Origin: Variovorax beijingensis
Lineage (GTDB): Bacteria > Pseudomonadota > Gammaproteobacteria > Burkholderiales > Burkholderiaceae_C
Assembly: GCF_003951285.1 (NCBI RefSeq)
Contig: NZ_RXFQ01000007.1
Location: 124,001 to 188,000, forward strand
Length of the DNA stretch: 64,000 nucleotides
Reading direction: 5' to 3'
Shown here: positions 24,227 through 33,836 of the stretch, piece by piece
How the letters are laid out: every line of letters starts with the position of its first letter
Numbering within the stretch: position 1 is the first letter of the stretch
Program-made: the position numbers and the translations under genes
Notes under the pieces: generated by a model
Seen by the model: the letters and a program-made list of their open reading frames with translations, nothing else
Told to the model about the DNA's origin: nothing
Databases searched by the model: none

Positions 24227-25209
24227 GGTGTTGCCTTGCTCCCTCGCCCCTCTGGGGAGAGGGTGGGGGTGAGGGGCAGGCGGCGCTTGTACAAGGCAGC
24301 AAGCCCCTTCGGTGCCCACAGCGCGACAGCAATCAACAGCAACCCGAGCGGCATGTGCCAATGCTCCGTGTGCTGCTTCAAGGCCTCCTCGAGCACCAGC
24401 CAGACCACGGCGCCCACCGGTCCACCCCAGCTGCGTCCCAGTCCGCCGATCACCACCATCACCAACAGCGTGGCCGATTGCGTCCAGTGCATCGTCGCCG
24501 GGCTCACGAAGCCATTGCCGCCCGCGAGCAGCGCGCCTGCCAGTCCCGCGATGGCGCCGGCGATCGCAAAAGCCACGAGCTGCAGCTTGAACACCGGGTA
24601 GCCCAGCGCCCGCATGCGCGTCTCGTTGTCGCGGATGCCCATCAGCGCATGGCCGAAGCGCGATTGCGTCGCGCGGTGCAGCCACCAGAGCGCGAGCGCC
24701 ACGATGGCCAGCACGACCCAGTAGAAGTTCGATTCGTTGCCCAGGTCGAGCCCCGGCAGCAGCGTGGGCCGGCTCATCAGCGTGTAGCCGTCGTCGCCGC
24801 CATAGCGCCGCAGCGACACCACCACGAAGTACAGCATCTGCGCAAAGGCCAGCGTGGTCATGATGAAGTAGACGCCGCGCGTGCGCAGCGCCACCGTGCC
24901 GATCAGCGCGGCAACGATGCCGGCGACGAGCGCGGCCAGCGGCCACATCGCCCATGCGGACACCACGCCCGCATCGCTGAGCGCCACCACCGTGTAGGCG
25001 CCCATGCCGATGAAGCCCGCATGCCCGAGCGCCACCATGCCGCCGAAGCCCAGGATGAAGTTGAGGCTGGCGGCAGCCAGCGCCACCACGAGCACGCGCC
25101 GCACGAAGCCGATGTAGAACTCGAGCCCGAACAGCGGCGCGACCAGCGGAAAGGCCGCGAGCAGCAGGAGGAGCAGCCCGAGGCCGAGAGAGCGTGAGGA
25201 AGGCTTCAT
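24223..25209 (-). CDS. livM: Branched-chain amino acid type ABC transporter permease (LivM), repeat-encoded tail
   Basis: A 328-residue LivM-type permease with about 9-10 membrane segments. Typical pieces are LNFILGFGGMVALGHAGFIGMGAY, GVYFIMTTLAFAQMLYF and VIGGLGRSWGGPVGAVV. The final 16 residues, LTPTLSPEGRGSKATP, are not part of the family. They come from a short palindromic repeat (24239-24280) that has extended the gene while keeping the 4-nt overlap with livG. The start ATG at 25209 overlaps the livH stop by 4 nt. Confidence 0.92.
   Translation of the reverse strand: MKPSSRSLGLGLLLLLLAAFPLVAPLFGLEFYIGFVRRVLVVALAAASLNFILGFGGMVALGHAGFIGMGAYTVVALSDAGVVSAWAMWPLAALVAGIVAALIGTVALRTRGVYFIMTTLAFAQMLYFVVVSLRRYGGDDGYTLMSRPTLLPGLDLGNESNFYWVVLAIVALALWWLHRATQSRFGHALMGIRDNETRMRALGYPVFKLQLVAFAIAGAIAGLAGALLAGGNGFVSPATMHWTQSATLLVMVVIGGLGRSWGGPVGAVVWLVLEEALKQHTEHWHMPLGLLLIAVALWAPKGLAALYKRRLPLTPTLSPEGRGSKATP
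24239..24280. repeat. Short palindromic dispersed repeat inside the livM 3' end
   Basis: CCCTCGCCCCTCTGGGG followed by AGAGGGTGGGGGTGAGGG forms an imperfect palindrome of the kind scattered between genes in many proteobacteria; read on the minus strand it gives the well-known LTPTLSPEGRG peptide. Here it is translated as the end of LivM. Confidence 0.75.
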
Positions 25210-26126
25210 GACCGGGCCGAGAAGAGGCCCGAAGGCCGGAAGATCAGGACGATCACCATCAGCGCGTACATCGCGACTTCGGCGAACAGCGGTCCCAGGT
25301 CAGCCGCTGTGGCCGGCGGCAGCGTGGCGCGCAGCAGCATCGGCACGAAGGCGCGTCCGACCGTGTCGACCACGCCCACCATCAGTGCGGCCACGAAGGC
25401 GCCGCGCACCGAACCGATGCCGCCGATCACCAGCACCACCAGCGCCGGGATCAGGATGGCTTCGCCCATGCCCACCTGCACTGCGACGATCGGCCCCATC
25501 AGCGCGCCGGCCAGCGCGGCCAGCGCCGCGCCGAGCAGGAACACGCCGTTGAAGATACGGCCCACGCGCACGCCCATCAGCTCGGCCATCGGCCGGTCGG
25601 ACGCGCCCGCGCGCACCCGCATGCCGATGCGCGTGTGGTTGACCAGCAGATAGAGCGCGAGCGCCACCAGCAGCCCGCCGGCGAGGATCACGAGGCGGTA
25701 GGACGGGTAGGGCAGGCCGTCGACCAGCTCGATCGGCCCCGACAGCGCGGCCGGCGTCGACGCCATCACCGGCGACGGGCCCCAGGCCATCTTGACGATG
25801 TCGTCGGCCACCAGGATCACGCCGAAGGTGGCCAGCACCTGCGCGAGGTGGTCGCGCGTGTAGAGGCGGCGCATCAGCAGCACTTCGAGCAGCAGCGCCA
25901 CCACCACGGTGACCGCCACCGCGATGACGATGGCCGCCGTGAACGACCCGGTGCGCGTGTGCGCCTCGGCCGCCACGTACGCGCCCGACATGAAGAGCGA
26001 GCCATGCGCGAGGTTCAGCACGTCCATGATGCCGAACACCAGCGTCAGCCCCGCCGCCAGCAGGAACAGCATCAGCCCATAGCCGAGGCCGTTGAGCAGC
26101 TGCTCGAGAACGAGGATGCCGCTCAC
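25206..26126 (-). CDS. livH: Branched-chain amino acid type ABC transporter permease (LivH)
   Basis: A 306-residue LivH-type permease with about 8 membrane segments. It has LEQLLNGLGYGLMLFLLAAGLTLVFGIMDVLNLAHGSLFMSGAY at the N-terminus, the family's defining stretch, and VLVIGGIGSVRGAFVAALMVG near the C-terminus. Two GTG starts are possible: 26138, overlapping the upstream stop by 16 nt, and 26126, overlapping it by 4 nt (GTGA). I chose 26126 because all other junctions in this operon are 4-nt overlaps. Confidence 0.9.
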   Translation of the reverse strand: MSGILVLEQLLNGLGYGLMLFLLAAGLTLVFGIMDVLNLAHGSLFMSGAYVAAEAHTRTGSFTAAIVIAVAVTVVVALLLEVLLMRRLYTRDHLAQVLATFGVILVADDIVKMAWGPSPVMASTPAALSGPIELVDGLPYPSYRLVILAGGLLVALALYLLVNHTRIGMRVRAGASDRPMAELMGVRVGRIFNGVFLLGAALAALAGALMGPIVAVQVGMGEAILIPALVVLVIGGIGSVRGAFVAALMVGVVDTVGRAFVPMLLRATLPPATAADLGPLFAEVAMYALMVIVLIFRPSGLFSARS

Positions 26127-27328
26127 TTGAGGGGACACTTGTCGGCGTACGAGTCGCCGTAGTTCGTGAGAACCGTGTTGATCAGCTTGTTCGTGACCTT
26201 GCCCTGCGCGTCCTTGCCGATCACGCGCAGGTAGAAGTTCTCGACCGGATAGTGGTTGTTCGCGTACTTGAAGCTGCCGCGCGTCGATGCGTAGCTGGCC
26301 TTCTTGAGCGCGGCCACCACGGCCTCGCGGTTCTGCGCGTTGCCGCCGGCCTGCTTCACGGCCGCGTCCATCGCGAGGATCGCGTCATAGGCCTGCGCCG
26401 CGTACACCGAGGGGTAGCGGCCGTTGTATTCCTTGCGGAACGCGGCCACGAAGGCCTTGTTGGCGGCGTTGTCGAGGTCGTGCGCCCAGTGCGAGGTGTT
26501 GAAGAGACCCAGCATCGGCTCGCCCACCGCGCCGATCACGTCCTCGTCGGCCGAGAAGCCGCTGGTCACGAGCGTGATGTCCTTCGACAGGCCCGCGCCC
26601 ACGAACTGCTTGATGAAGTTGATGCCCATCGCGCCGGGCAGGAAGAAATAGATGGAGTCGGGCTTGGCCGCGCGCAGCTGCGCGAGTTCGGCGGCGTAGT
26701 CGATCTGGCCGAGCTTGGTGTAGAGCTCGTCGGCCACCTGGCCCTTGAACTGGCGCTTGAAGCCGCCCAGCGCATCCTTGCCCGCCGGGTAGTTGGGCGC
26801 GATCAGCACGGTCTTCTTGAAGCCGCGGTCCTGCGCGAACTTGCCGGCGGCCTCGTGGAACTGGTCGTTCTGGTAGGCGGTGCCGAAGAAATAGGCATTG
26901 CACTGCGCACCTGCGAACTGGCTCGGGCCGGCATTGGCCGAGAGGTACGGCACCTTGGCATTGAAAAGCGTCGGGCCCACGGCCAGCGCCACATTGGAGC
27001 CGATCGGCCCGCTGAAGAGGTCGATCTTGTCGCGCTGGATCATGCGGTCGACCAGCTGCTTGGCCTGATCGGGGCTGCCGGCCATGTCGGCCTGCACGAA
27101 CTCCACGTCCTGCCCGCCGAGCTTGCCGCCCAGCTGCTTGATGCCGAGCGCGAAGCCGTCGCGCGCCTCGGCGCCCAAGGCCGCGAACGGGCCCGAGATG
27201 TCGAGCGCCAGGCCCACCTTCACGGGCGCGGCCACGGCCGATGCCGCGCCACCAAGGGCCGCTCCGCAGAGCAGCAGCGAAAGCAGGGTGCGCGGCAGCG
27301 CGGGCGACTTCGGGGACGGGTGGCTCAT
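26123..27328 (-). CDS. ABC transporter substrate-binding protein of the liv-type operon
   Basis: A 401-residue periplasmic binding protein (LivJ/Peripla_BP_6 type). It has a Sec signal peptide (RTLLSLLLCGAALGGAASAVAA, cleavage before PVKVGL). The mature domain opens VKVGLALDISGPFAALGAEARDGFALGIKQLGG and binds in a two-lobed cleft. First gene of the operon; ATG 27328 follows a TTGACA/TAAAGT promoter about 86 bp upstream. Ligand: likely a branched-chain or aromatic amino acid, amide or aromatic acid; sequence alone does not decide. Confidence 0.92.
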   Translation of the reverse strand: MSHPSPKSPALPRTLLSLLLCGAALGGAASAVAAPVKVGLALDISGPFAALGAEARDGFALGIKQLGGKLGGQDVEFVQADMAGSPDQAKQLVDRMIQRDKIDLFSGPIGSNVALAVGPTLFNAKVPYLSANAGPSQFAGAQCNAYFFGTAYQNDQFHEAAGKFAQDRGFKKTVLIAPNYPAGKDALGGFKRQFKGQVADELYTKLGQIDYAAELAQLRAAKPDSIYFFLPGAMGINFIKQFVGAGLSKDITLVTSGFSADEDVIGAVGEPMLGLFNTSHWAHDLDNAANKAFVAAFRKEYNGRYPSVYAAQAYDAILAMDAAVKQAGGNAQNREAVVAALKKASYASTRGSFKYANNHYPVENFYLRVIGKDAQGKVTNKLINTVLTNYGDSYADKCPLK

Positions 27329-27413
27329 GGATTCTCCGGCAGAGGAAGGGTGAAACGGCGCCCCGGCGCCGCGCCATGCAGCACCGAAAACGTCGAACCG
27401 TTGATAGCTAAAT

Positions 27414-27441
27414 ACTTTAACCATAAACAATTCGCTGTCAA
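27414..27441 (-). promoter_or_regulatory. Sigma-70-type promoter of the liv operon
   Basis: On the minus strand TTGACA (27441-27436), a 16-bp spacer, then TAAAGT (27419-27414), in an A/T-rich island that contrasts with the surrounding G/C-rich DNA. It points at the binding-protein gene starting at 27328. Confidence 0.6.
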
Positions 27442-27522
27442 CGGTACTAGCACGAATGGTGCCAATGGTCCGTGCCGCTTCCTGGTGCGCGGGGGCTCGT
27501 TTCCGTGGGCCCTTTTTTGGGG

Positions 27523-28083
<561 letters not shown>

Positions 28084-31000
28084 CTAAGGCAGCTGCGTCC
28101 AGTTCTGGTTGTTCCCCCCATTGCAGGTCCACGTGATCAGTGCCGTGTCCTGCGTCGTCGAGCCATTGGGCACGTCGAGGCACGAGCCCGAGGCGCGGTT
28201 GCGGAGCGTGCCGCCGACCAGGCTCCACTGCGCCGTGCTGCCCGCCGTGCATGCCAGCTGCACCACCGGCGCGTTGGTCGTCGCGGTGCCGTTCTGCGCC
28301 AGGCACAGGCCGCTGTGCTCGGCCACCAGCTGCACGTAGCCGCCCGTGATCGACGTCACCGTGAACTTCTCGTTGCTTGCCGTGCCGCAGGGCCACTGCA
28401 CCGCCACCGTGCCGCTCGCCGTCGCCCCGCCCTTGATGTTCACGCACATCGTCGGGTTGAGGTCCGAGCGCAGCCGCGTCACCACCGCCGGGGCCGTGTC
28501 CAGCGAGCGCACGTACTCGCGCAGCGCCACCACGTCCGTCGCCGGCAGGCTCGACGCATTGCCGTGGCCGCTGTTCAGCACGTCCTGCAGCGTTGCGGCC
28601 TGCCCGTTGTGGAAGAAGGCCGTGGTGTTCCAGGTGCCCGAGAGTGTCGGCGTGTCGAAACCCAGCCCCGCGAGCGGCTGGTTGTGGCCCTTGCCCGAAG
28701 AGAGCTGGATCGTGCCCACGTCGTGCCTGAGGCCGTCGCGGAAGGTGCCGCCGGTGTGGCAGGTGGCGCACTGCGCGGTGTTGAACACCGTCTGGCCGCG
28801 CACCGCTTCCACGCTCAGGCTGCCGTCTGCCGCACGCGCCGGGCTGCGCATGTACTTGTTCAGCGAACTCAGGTAGGCCGCGAGATCGTCGAGCTGCGCG
28901 CTCTTGCCGGCCTTGGGCGCGCCCAAGGGGTCGGCCGTGGCGGCGAAATCCGCATTCGTCAGGAAGCCGGTGCCGCCGAACTCGTTGCGGATGTCGTTCT
29001 CGAAGTCCTGCACCTCGTCGAAGTTGGCGGTCCAGTGCATCTTGCCGTGGCCCGCGCCGCGCCGGCCCATGAGGCTGATGGTGCGGCGCAAGCCTTCGCC
29101 GCGCTGCGTGAAGTCCCACACCATGCCGTCGTCGCCGCCGTCCGCATGGCAGCTCGCGCAGGAGATGTAGTTGTCCTTGCTCATGCGCCGGTCGGAGGCG
29201 TTGTAGAACACCTGCTTGCCGCGCAGGGCCGCGGCCGCCATCGGCTCCTGCGCCACCGTCGCCACGTTCTGCAGGAAGGTCGCCGCTGCCGATTCCGACG
29301 ACAGCACCAGCGACACGTCATGCACCGATACAGACCGTGCAAGGAAGTTGTTGACGAACAGCCGCTTGCGCGCCGCGTCCAGGTACAGGCCGTGCGGCGC
29401 GCTGCTCGCGTTGATCTCGCCGCGCACCGCCCGGCTGTACGGGTCGACGATGGCGACGCGGTTGCCTTCCATCTGCGCCACGAAGAGGTAGTCGCCGGGC
29501 GGAGAGAACAGCGCCGCGCGTGCCGGGGCACGGTCGTCGAAGTCGATCTGCTCGTCGAACACCTCTGTGGCCGCCTGCAGGTCGACCTGCGAGAGGATGG
29601 AGCGCACGCTCTGGTCGTGTGTCAGGTCCACGCCGTCGCGGAAGCGGCCCCGCACGATGTTGTCCTTCTTCGAAGGCAGCACCGCGCGCCTGCCGTCGGG
29701 CGAGATCACCACCTGGCTCAGGTAGTTGGCCACGCCGCGCGCGCGGCTCTCGGTGTCCACCGTGGCGGTGTCCACCGGCAGCGCGATGGTGGTCATGGCG
29801 CTCATGCTCTGCAGGTTCACCTTGTGCAGCTGGCCGCCGGTCATCTTCGACTTGAAGCGGGTGACGTAGGCCACCTGCGCGTCGGAGCTCACGGCGATGC
29901 CGCGCAGGTTGCCTTCGAGGGCGACCGCGCCGGTGGTGGCGCCGTTGCCCGGGTCGAAACTCATCAGCACCGACTTGCTCTCCAGCGTCAAGAGGCCCTT
30001 CGCGCCGTCGGGCGTGAAGGCCACGCCGTAGGGGCCGCTGCCGTAGGCCAGCGGCACGGTGGCCGAGAGGCCGCCGTCGGCCGCGCTGAGCGCCACCAGC
30101 TTGTCCTCGCCCTGCACCGTGACCCAGATGCGGCCGTCGGGGCCCACGGCCAGCGTCTTCGGCTCGTCGCCCACGCGTACTTCCCAGCGCTTGGCCAGGG
30201 TCTGCGCATCGATGGCGGCGACCGTGCCGCTGTCGGGGTTGAGCGAATACACCGAGTTCGCATCGCCCGTGATGTTGGTGGTGTGCGTGGGCGTCCGCGC
30301 GGTGGTCGGGATGATCACCGTGAGGTTGTAGGTGTAGAAGGTCTCGCGGCCGCTCGCGTCGCGCACCGTCAGCGTCACGGTGTAGTGCCCCGGCCGTGTG
30401 TAGGTATAGGTGTAGTTCGGCTGGCTCGAATAGGCGGTCTGCGTGCCGTCGCCGAAGTTCCAGCGGAACTGCGCGCCGCTGCTGCCGAGCGTGGCCGGGT
30501 TGAACACCAGCTGGCCGTTGACGATCTTCGGCCCGCCGCCGATGCCCGGGTCGCCGATGACGGCCTGGCCGCGCAGCGTGGCCACCTCGCTGTCGGTGAG
30601 CACGCGGCTGTACACGCGCACTTCCGCGAGCGTGCCCTTGAAGAGCGCGGTGTTGCCCTGGATCTGGCCCATCACCTGGAACTTGTTCGCGAGGCCCTTG
30701 GTGCCCGTGAGCCCGGTGGACGCGGTCTTCACACCGTCGACGTACATCGCCTGCGCGCCCGAGGCTGCGTCGCGCGTCAGCACCACGTGGTGCCAGTTGC
30801 CGTCGTTCACCGCCGCAGTGGAGGTGGTGCCGGCGTCATTGCCGACCGACAGCTTGATGCGCCCGTTGTTGTCGAGCCAGCCCCAGAACACGTCGTCCGC
30901 GCCGCTGGCCTGGTCGCGCCCGAAGATGCCGGGCGCGGTCCATGGGTTCGCGCTGCCGGCCTGCGTGGTCTTCATGTAGAAGCTCAGCGATGCCGTGCCA

Positions 31001-32793
31001 CCGAGCACGGTGGCGACGGTGTCGTTCTTCAGCGGCACGCCGGCGGTGCGGTTCGCGAAGTTGATGCCGATGCTTTCGAAGGCGTCACCCGACGCCGGCG
31101 TGCCGTTGTTGCTGCCGATGGAGTCGGACAGGTTGCCGGCCAGCGTCCAGTAGTGCTGCAGGTTGATGTCGGTCGCGTTGCCGGTGTGGAAGGTCGACTT
31201 GAAGTCGGCGCCGATGGCGTTGCCCGCATAGTCCTTCACGCCGTTGGCGGGCAGGAAGACTTCATAGCTGGTGCCCGGCGAAAGCGGCTGCTCGGGGTGG
31301 AAGTTGATGATGCCCAGCTGCACGCTGTAGGTGCCCGCCAGCGTGTTGCCGCCCACAGGCCGCACGATGAAGGTGTTGGCGTTCACGCTCTCTGGGCGGA
31401 TGCTGTCCGTCATGCCCAGGCCGATGCGCGAGCTCAGGGCCTGCTGCTTCGCGCCGTTGGCCGGCGAAACCTGTTTCACTTCAGGCCGGGTGGTGTCGGG
31501 GTCCACCGCATGCACGACGAAGCCGCTGCCCGAGCCGTGGTCGTTGCCCACGAAGACCAGGTTGCCGAACATCGCGACCTGGCCGTTGTCCGAATGCGAG
31601 TAGTTGGGGTCGTCCTCGCGCAGGATGCTGCCGCGGCCCACCTCCACGTGATTGAGCGGATTGCTCACGTCGACCTTGTGGATGCGCGTCTGCGCCCCCT
31701 GGATCACGTAGTTGTCCTGCGTGGCGCAGTACAGCTGTTCGTCGATGACGAGCCGGTTGTCCTCGGCCACGAAGCGCGAGCGGTCGCCCAGGTCGTAGCT
31801 GTACATCCTGGCGCCGCTGCCGCGCGTCGAGACGTGCAGGCTCCTGCCGTCGAAGCAGGTGGCGTAATAGAACGGCGTGGTGCCCACGATGGAATCGAGC
31901 ACCTTGGGGTTGAGCGGGTCGGAGATATCCAGGCTCGCGAACCCGCCGTTGCTTTCCATCGCGGTCAGCACCATGTGGTTGCCCATGGTGAAGATCGGGC
32001 CGATCCGGAAGTTGCCGAGTTCGCCCGTGGGCACCGGGTTGGGCTTGCCGGCGCCGCGGTTCGCAACCACGGCGTTCGCGGGGTCCCTGGCATCGACGAT
32101 GAACATGCCGCGGCCCGCCGAGGCCACGTACAGGTAGGGCGCCTGCCACCAGAGCTGCCAGGCGACGTTCTCGTAGTCGCCGGCGTTGACGCCGGGCAGC
32201 GCCAGCTTCTTCACCTGCTTGATGTCATTGATGTCGGTGAAGTCCCAAAACTCGACGCCGTTGATGCTGGGCAGCACCACGTAGGTCTTGCCGCCGATCT
32301 TCGCGGTGCCGAAGGAGTGCGTTTCGCGGAACTCCTTGGTGCGGCCCTCGGGCTCGTAGATCTTCTTGACGAGCTGGATCTGGCGCGGGTTCGAGATGTC
32401 GTACAGCAAAAAGCCGCCCGGGCCGAGGCCGCTGTCCGGCGCGAAGGAGGTGAGGAAGTAGCCGTTGACCATGATGCCCGCGTTCATGCCGTAGTCCTTG
32501 CGGCCCGGGTACGTGGCGGGCACCTCGCGCGACTCGTAGGCGCTGCTGTGCGCCGGATCGAGCGGGTGCGCGAGGCTCGTGATCATCGACACCGGCTTGA
32601 ACAGTTCCGCCGATGTATAGGTGAGATTGCCCAGGCCCGGCCCCTGCAGCGGGAGCGGGTCGGCGACGGCTTCGGAAACCGCTGCCGCCATGTTGCCGAG
32701 GGTGGTCATCGGGCTGACCCCGGTGATGGCCGCATGCGTCAGCAACGTGACGAGCGGGGCCAGGAACGCCATCAGGAAATACCGGATCTTCAT
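28084..32793 (-). CDS. Giant secreted multidomain diheme cytochrome c with beta-propellers and ricin-type lectin
   Basis: A 1569-residue exported protein. Order of parts: signal peptide (1 to about 22); an LVIVD-type propeller (about 95-430, with repeated DISNP, DARDP and DVSNP turns); a Big_5/SbsA-like Ig domain (about 433-535, SPANGAKQ to DYAGNAIGADF); a LamG-like sheet (about 545-735); a PKD domain (about 753-830, FRWNFGDGTQ); a YncE/YVTN propeller (about 835-1165); a diheme cytochrome region related to MauG/cytochrome-c-peroxidase with CASCH (C1212-H1216) and CATCH (C1342-H1346); and a ricin-B lectin domain (about 1445-1569, MCVNIKGG, LCLAQNG, SCLDVPNG). It probably binds carbohydrate or cell-surface polymer and does redox chemistry outside the cytoplasm. 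A GGAGG precedes ATG 32793. It lies 150 bp after the aldolase gene on the same strand. Confidence 0.85.
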   Translation of the reverse strand: MKIRYFLMAFLAPLVTLLTHAAITGVSPMTTLGNMAAAVSEAVADPLPLQGPGLGNLTYTSAELFKPVSMITSLAHPLDPAHSSAYESREVPATYPGRKDYGMNAGIMVNGYFLTSFAPDSGLGPGGFLLYDISNPRQIQLVKKIYEPEGRTKEFRETHSFGTAKIGGKTYVVLPSINGVEFWDFTDINDIKQVKKLALPGVNAGDYENVAWQLWWQAPYLYVASAGRGMFIVDARDPANAVVANRGAGKPNPVPTGELGNFRIGPIFTMGNHMVLTAMESNGGFASLDISDPLNPKVLDSIVGTTPFYYATCFDGRSLHVSTRGSGARMYSYDLGDRSRFVAEDNRLVIDEQLYCATQDNYVIQGAQTRIHKVDVSNPLNHVEVGRGSILREDDPNYSHSDNGQVAMFGNLVFVGNDHGSGSGFVVHAVDPDTTRPEVKQVSPANGAKQQALSSRIGLGMTDSIRPESVNANTFIVRPVGGNTLAGTYSVQLGIINFHPEQPLSPGTSYEVFLPANGVKDYAGNAIGADFKSTFHTGNATDINLQHYWTLAGNLSDSIGSNNGTPASGDAFESIGINFANRTAGVPLKNDTVATVLGGTASLSFYMKTTQAGSANPWTAPGIFGRDQASGADDVFWGWLDNNGRIKLSVGNDAGTTSTAAVNDGNWHHVVLTRDAASGAQAMYVDGVKTASTGLTGTKGLANKFQVMGQIQGNTALFKGTLAEVRVYSRVLTDSEVATLRGQAVIGDPGIGGGPKIVNGQLVFNPATLGSSGAQFRWNFGDGTQTAYSSQPNYTYTYTRPGHYTVTLTVRDASGRETFYTYNLTVIIPTTARTPTHTTNITGDANSVYSLNPDSGTVAAIDAQTLAKRWEVRVGDEPKTLAVGPDGRIWVTVQGEDKLVALSAADGGLSATVPLAYGSGPYGVAFTPDGAKGLLTLESKSVLMSFDPGNGATTGAVALEGNLRGIAVSSDAQVAYVTRFKSKMTGGQLHKVNLQSMSAMTTIALPVDTATVDTESRARGVANYLSQVVISPDGRRAVLPSKKDNIVRGRFRDGVDLTHDQSVRSILSQVDLQAATEVFDEQIDFDDRAPARAALFSPPGDYLFVAQMEGNRVAIVDPYSRAVRGEINASSAPHGLYLDAARKRLFVNNFLARSVSVHDVSLVLSSESAAATFLQNVATVAQEPMAAAALRGKQVFYNASDRRMSKDNYISCASCHADGGDDGMVWDFTQRGEGLRRTISLMGRRGAGHGKMHWTANFDEVQDFENDIRNEFGGTGFLTNADFAATADPLGAPKAGKSAQLDDLAAYLSSLNKYMRSPARAADGSLSVEAVRGQTVFNTAQCATCHTGGTFRDGLRHDVGTIQLSSGKGHNQPLAGLGFDTPTLSGTWNTTAFFHNGQAATLQDVLNSGHGNASSLPATDVVALREYVRSLDTAPAVVTRLRSDLNPTMCVNIKGGATASGTVAVQWPCGTASNEKFTVTSITGGYVQLVAEHSGLCLAQNGTATTNAPVVQLACTAGSTAQWSLVGGTLRNRASGSCLDVPNGSTTQDTALITWTCNGGNNQNWTQLP

Positions 32794-32872
32794 CGTCGCC
32801 TCCAGGTTGTTGGAAAGTCGCAGGGCAACCCATTGCTCGATCCCTCTCCAGTGCGCGCGCAGGACGCACCCC

Positions 32873-32898
32873 GGCAGGCGACGGGTGCATCGCCTGCC
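32873..32898. repeat. Perfect 8-bp inverted repeat between aldolase and cytochrome genes
   Basis: GGCAGGCG (32873-32880) and CGCCTGCC (32891-32898) flank a 10-nt loop. It could be a Rho-type transcript-end hairpin for the aldolase operon or attenuate readthrough into the cytochrome gene. No T-tract follows on the minus strand. Confidence 0.4.
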
Positions 32899-32943
32899 GT
32901 GCTGATTTCTTCTTGGTTCTTGCGCCGGCGCTTCTTCTTTGCC

Positions 32944-33795
32944 TTACTTCGCGCCGCCCGATTCGTAGAGCGCCCAGGCCGCCTCGGCGCTCGCGCCGCG
33001 GTGGATCATGGCCATCAGCGCACTCACCACCGCCGAGGGGTTGGCGTGCTGGTAGACATTGCGCCCGTACACCATGCCGACGGCGCCCTGGTCCAGCAGC
33101 GAGCGCGAGCGCGCGAACACCTGCTGCAGGTCTTCGCGCCCGCCGCCGCGCACGAGCACGGGGCAGCGCGCGGCCTGCACCACGCGGTGAAAGTCCTTCG
33201 GATCGCTGGTCGGGTCGGCCTTGACGATGTCGGCGCCCATCTCGCGCGCAAGGCGCACGAGCGTGACGATCTTCTCGGCGTCGCCGTCCACCTGGTAGCG
33301 GCTGCCGGGCGTGGGTGACTGCATCACCAGCGGTTCGATCATCAGCGGCATGCCGTAGCGGTCGCAGTCGGCGCGCACGCGCGCGATGTTCTGCACGCAC
33401 TGGCGGAACAGGTCGGGCTCGTTCGGCAGCATGAAGAGGTTGACCACCACGCAGGCCGCGTCGCGCTGCACGGCCGGCAGCACCGGGTCGTGCTCGTTCT
33501 GCAGCTGGGCCCACATCACGCGGTGCAGCGTGGCGTTGTAGGGATTGCCCATGTCGATGCGCATCACCAGCGCGGGCTTGTTGCGGCCCGGGCGGTCCTG
33601 CAGCAGGTCGGACTGGCCGTAGTTGAGCTGGATCGCGTCGGGGCCGGCGGCCAGAAGCTTGTCCATGACCTGGGGCATGTCCTCCAGGCCGTCGAGGAAG
33701 GAGGGCTCGTTGCACACGCCGTGATCCAGCGCGATGTCCAGGCAGCGGCCGTTGGTGAGCAGGCGGTTGAGCCGCGCTGTCTTGTCTTTCGACAT
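32944..33795 (-). CDS. DhnA-type class I aldolase (LsrF / fructose-bisphosphate aldolase-like)
   Basis: A 283-residue TIM-barrel aldolase of the DeoC/LacD/DhnA superfamily, related to LsrF and archaeal-type class I fructose-bisphosphate aldolases. The Schiff-base Lys lies in GADIVKADPTSDPKDF; LDIALDHGVCNEPSFLDG begins the barrel, and CPVLVRGGGRED plus GAVGMVYGRNVYQH form the phosphate-binding end. ATG 33795 has AAGGAG upstream. Last of the minus-strand sugar operon, 41 bp after the aldo/keto reductase. It is expected to split a phosphorylated keto-sugar made by the kinase and dehydrogenase encoded on the other strand. Confidence 0.87.
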   Translation of the reverse strand: MSKDKTARLNRLLTNGRCLDIALDHGVCNEPSFLDGLEDMPQVMDKLLAAGPDAIQLNYGQSDLLQDRPGRNKPALVMRIDMGNPYNATLHRVMWAQLQNEHDPVLPAVQRDAACVVVNLFMLPNEPDLFRQCVQNIARVRADCDRYGMPLMIEPLVMQSPTPGSRYQVDGDAEKIVTLVRLAREMGADIVKADPTSDPKDFHRVVQAARCPVLVRGGGREDLQQVFARSRSLLDQGAVGMVYGRNVYQHANPSAVVSALMAMIHRGASAEAAWALYESGGAK

Positions 33796-33836
33796 GGGAA
33801 GGAACTCCTTGTTGGGATCGGAAATGAAAAGGGGGG

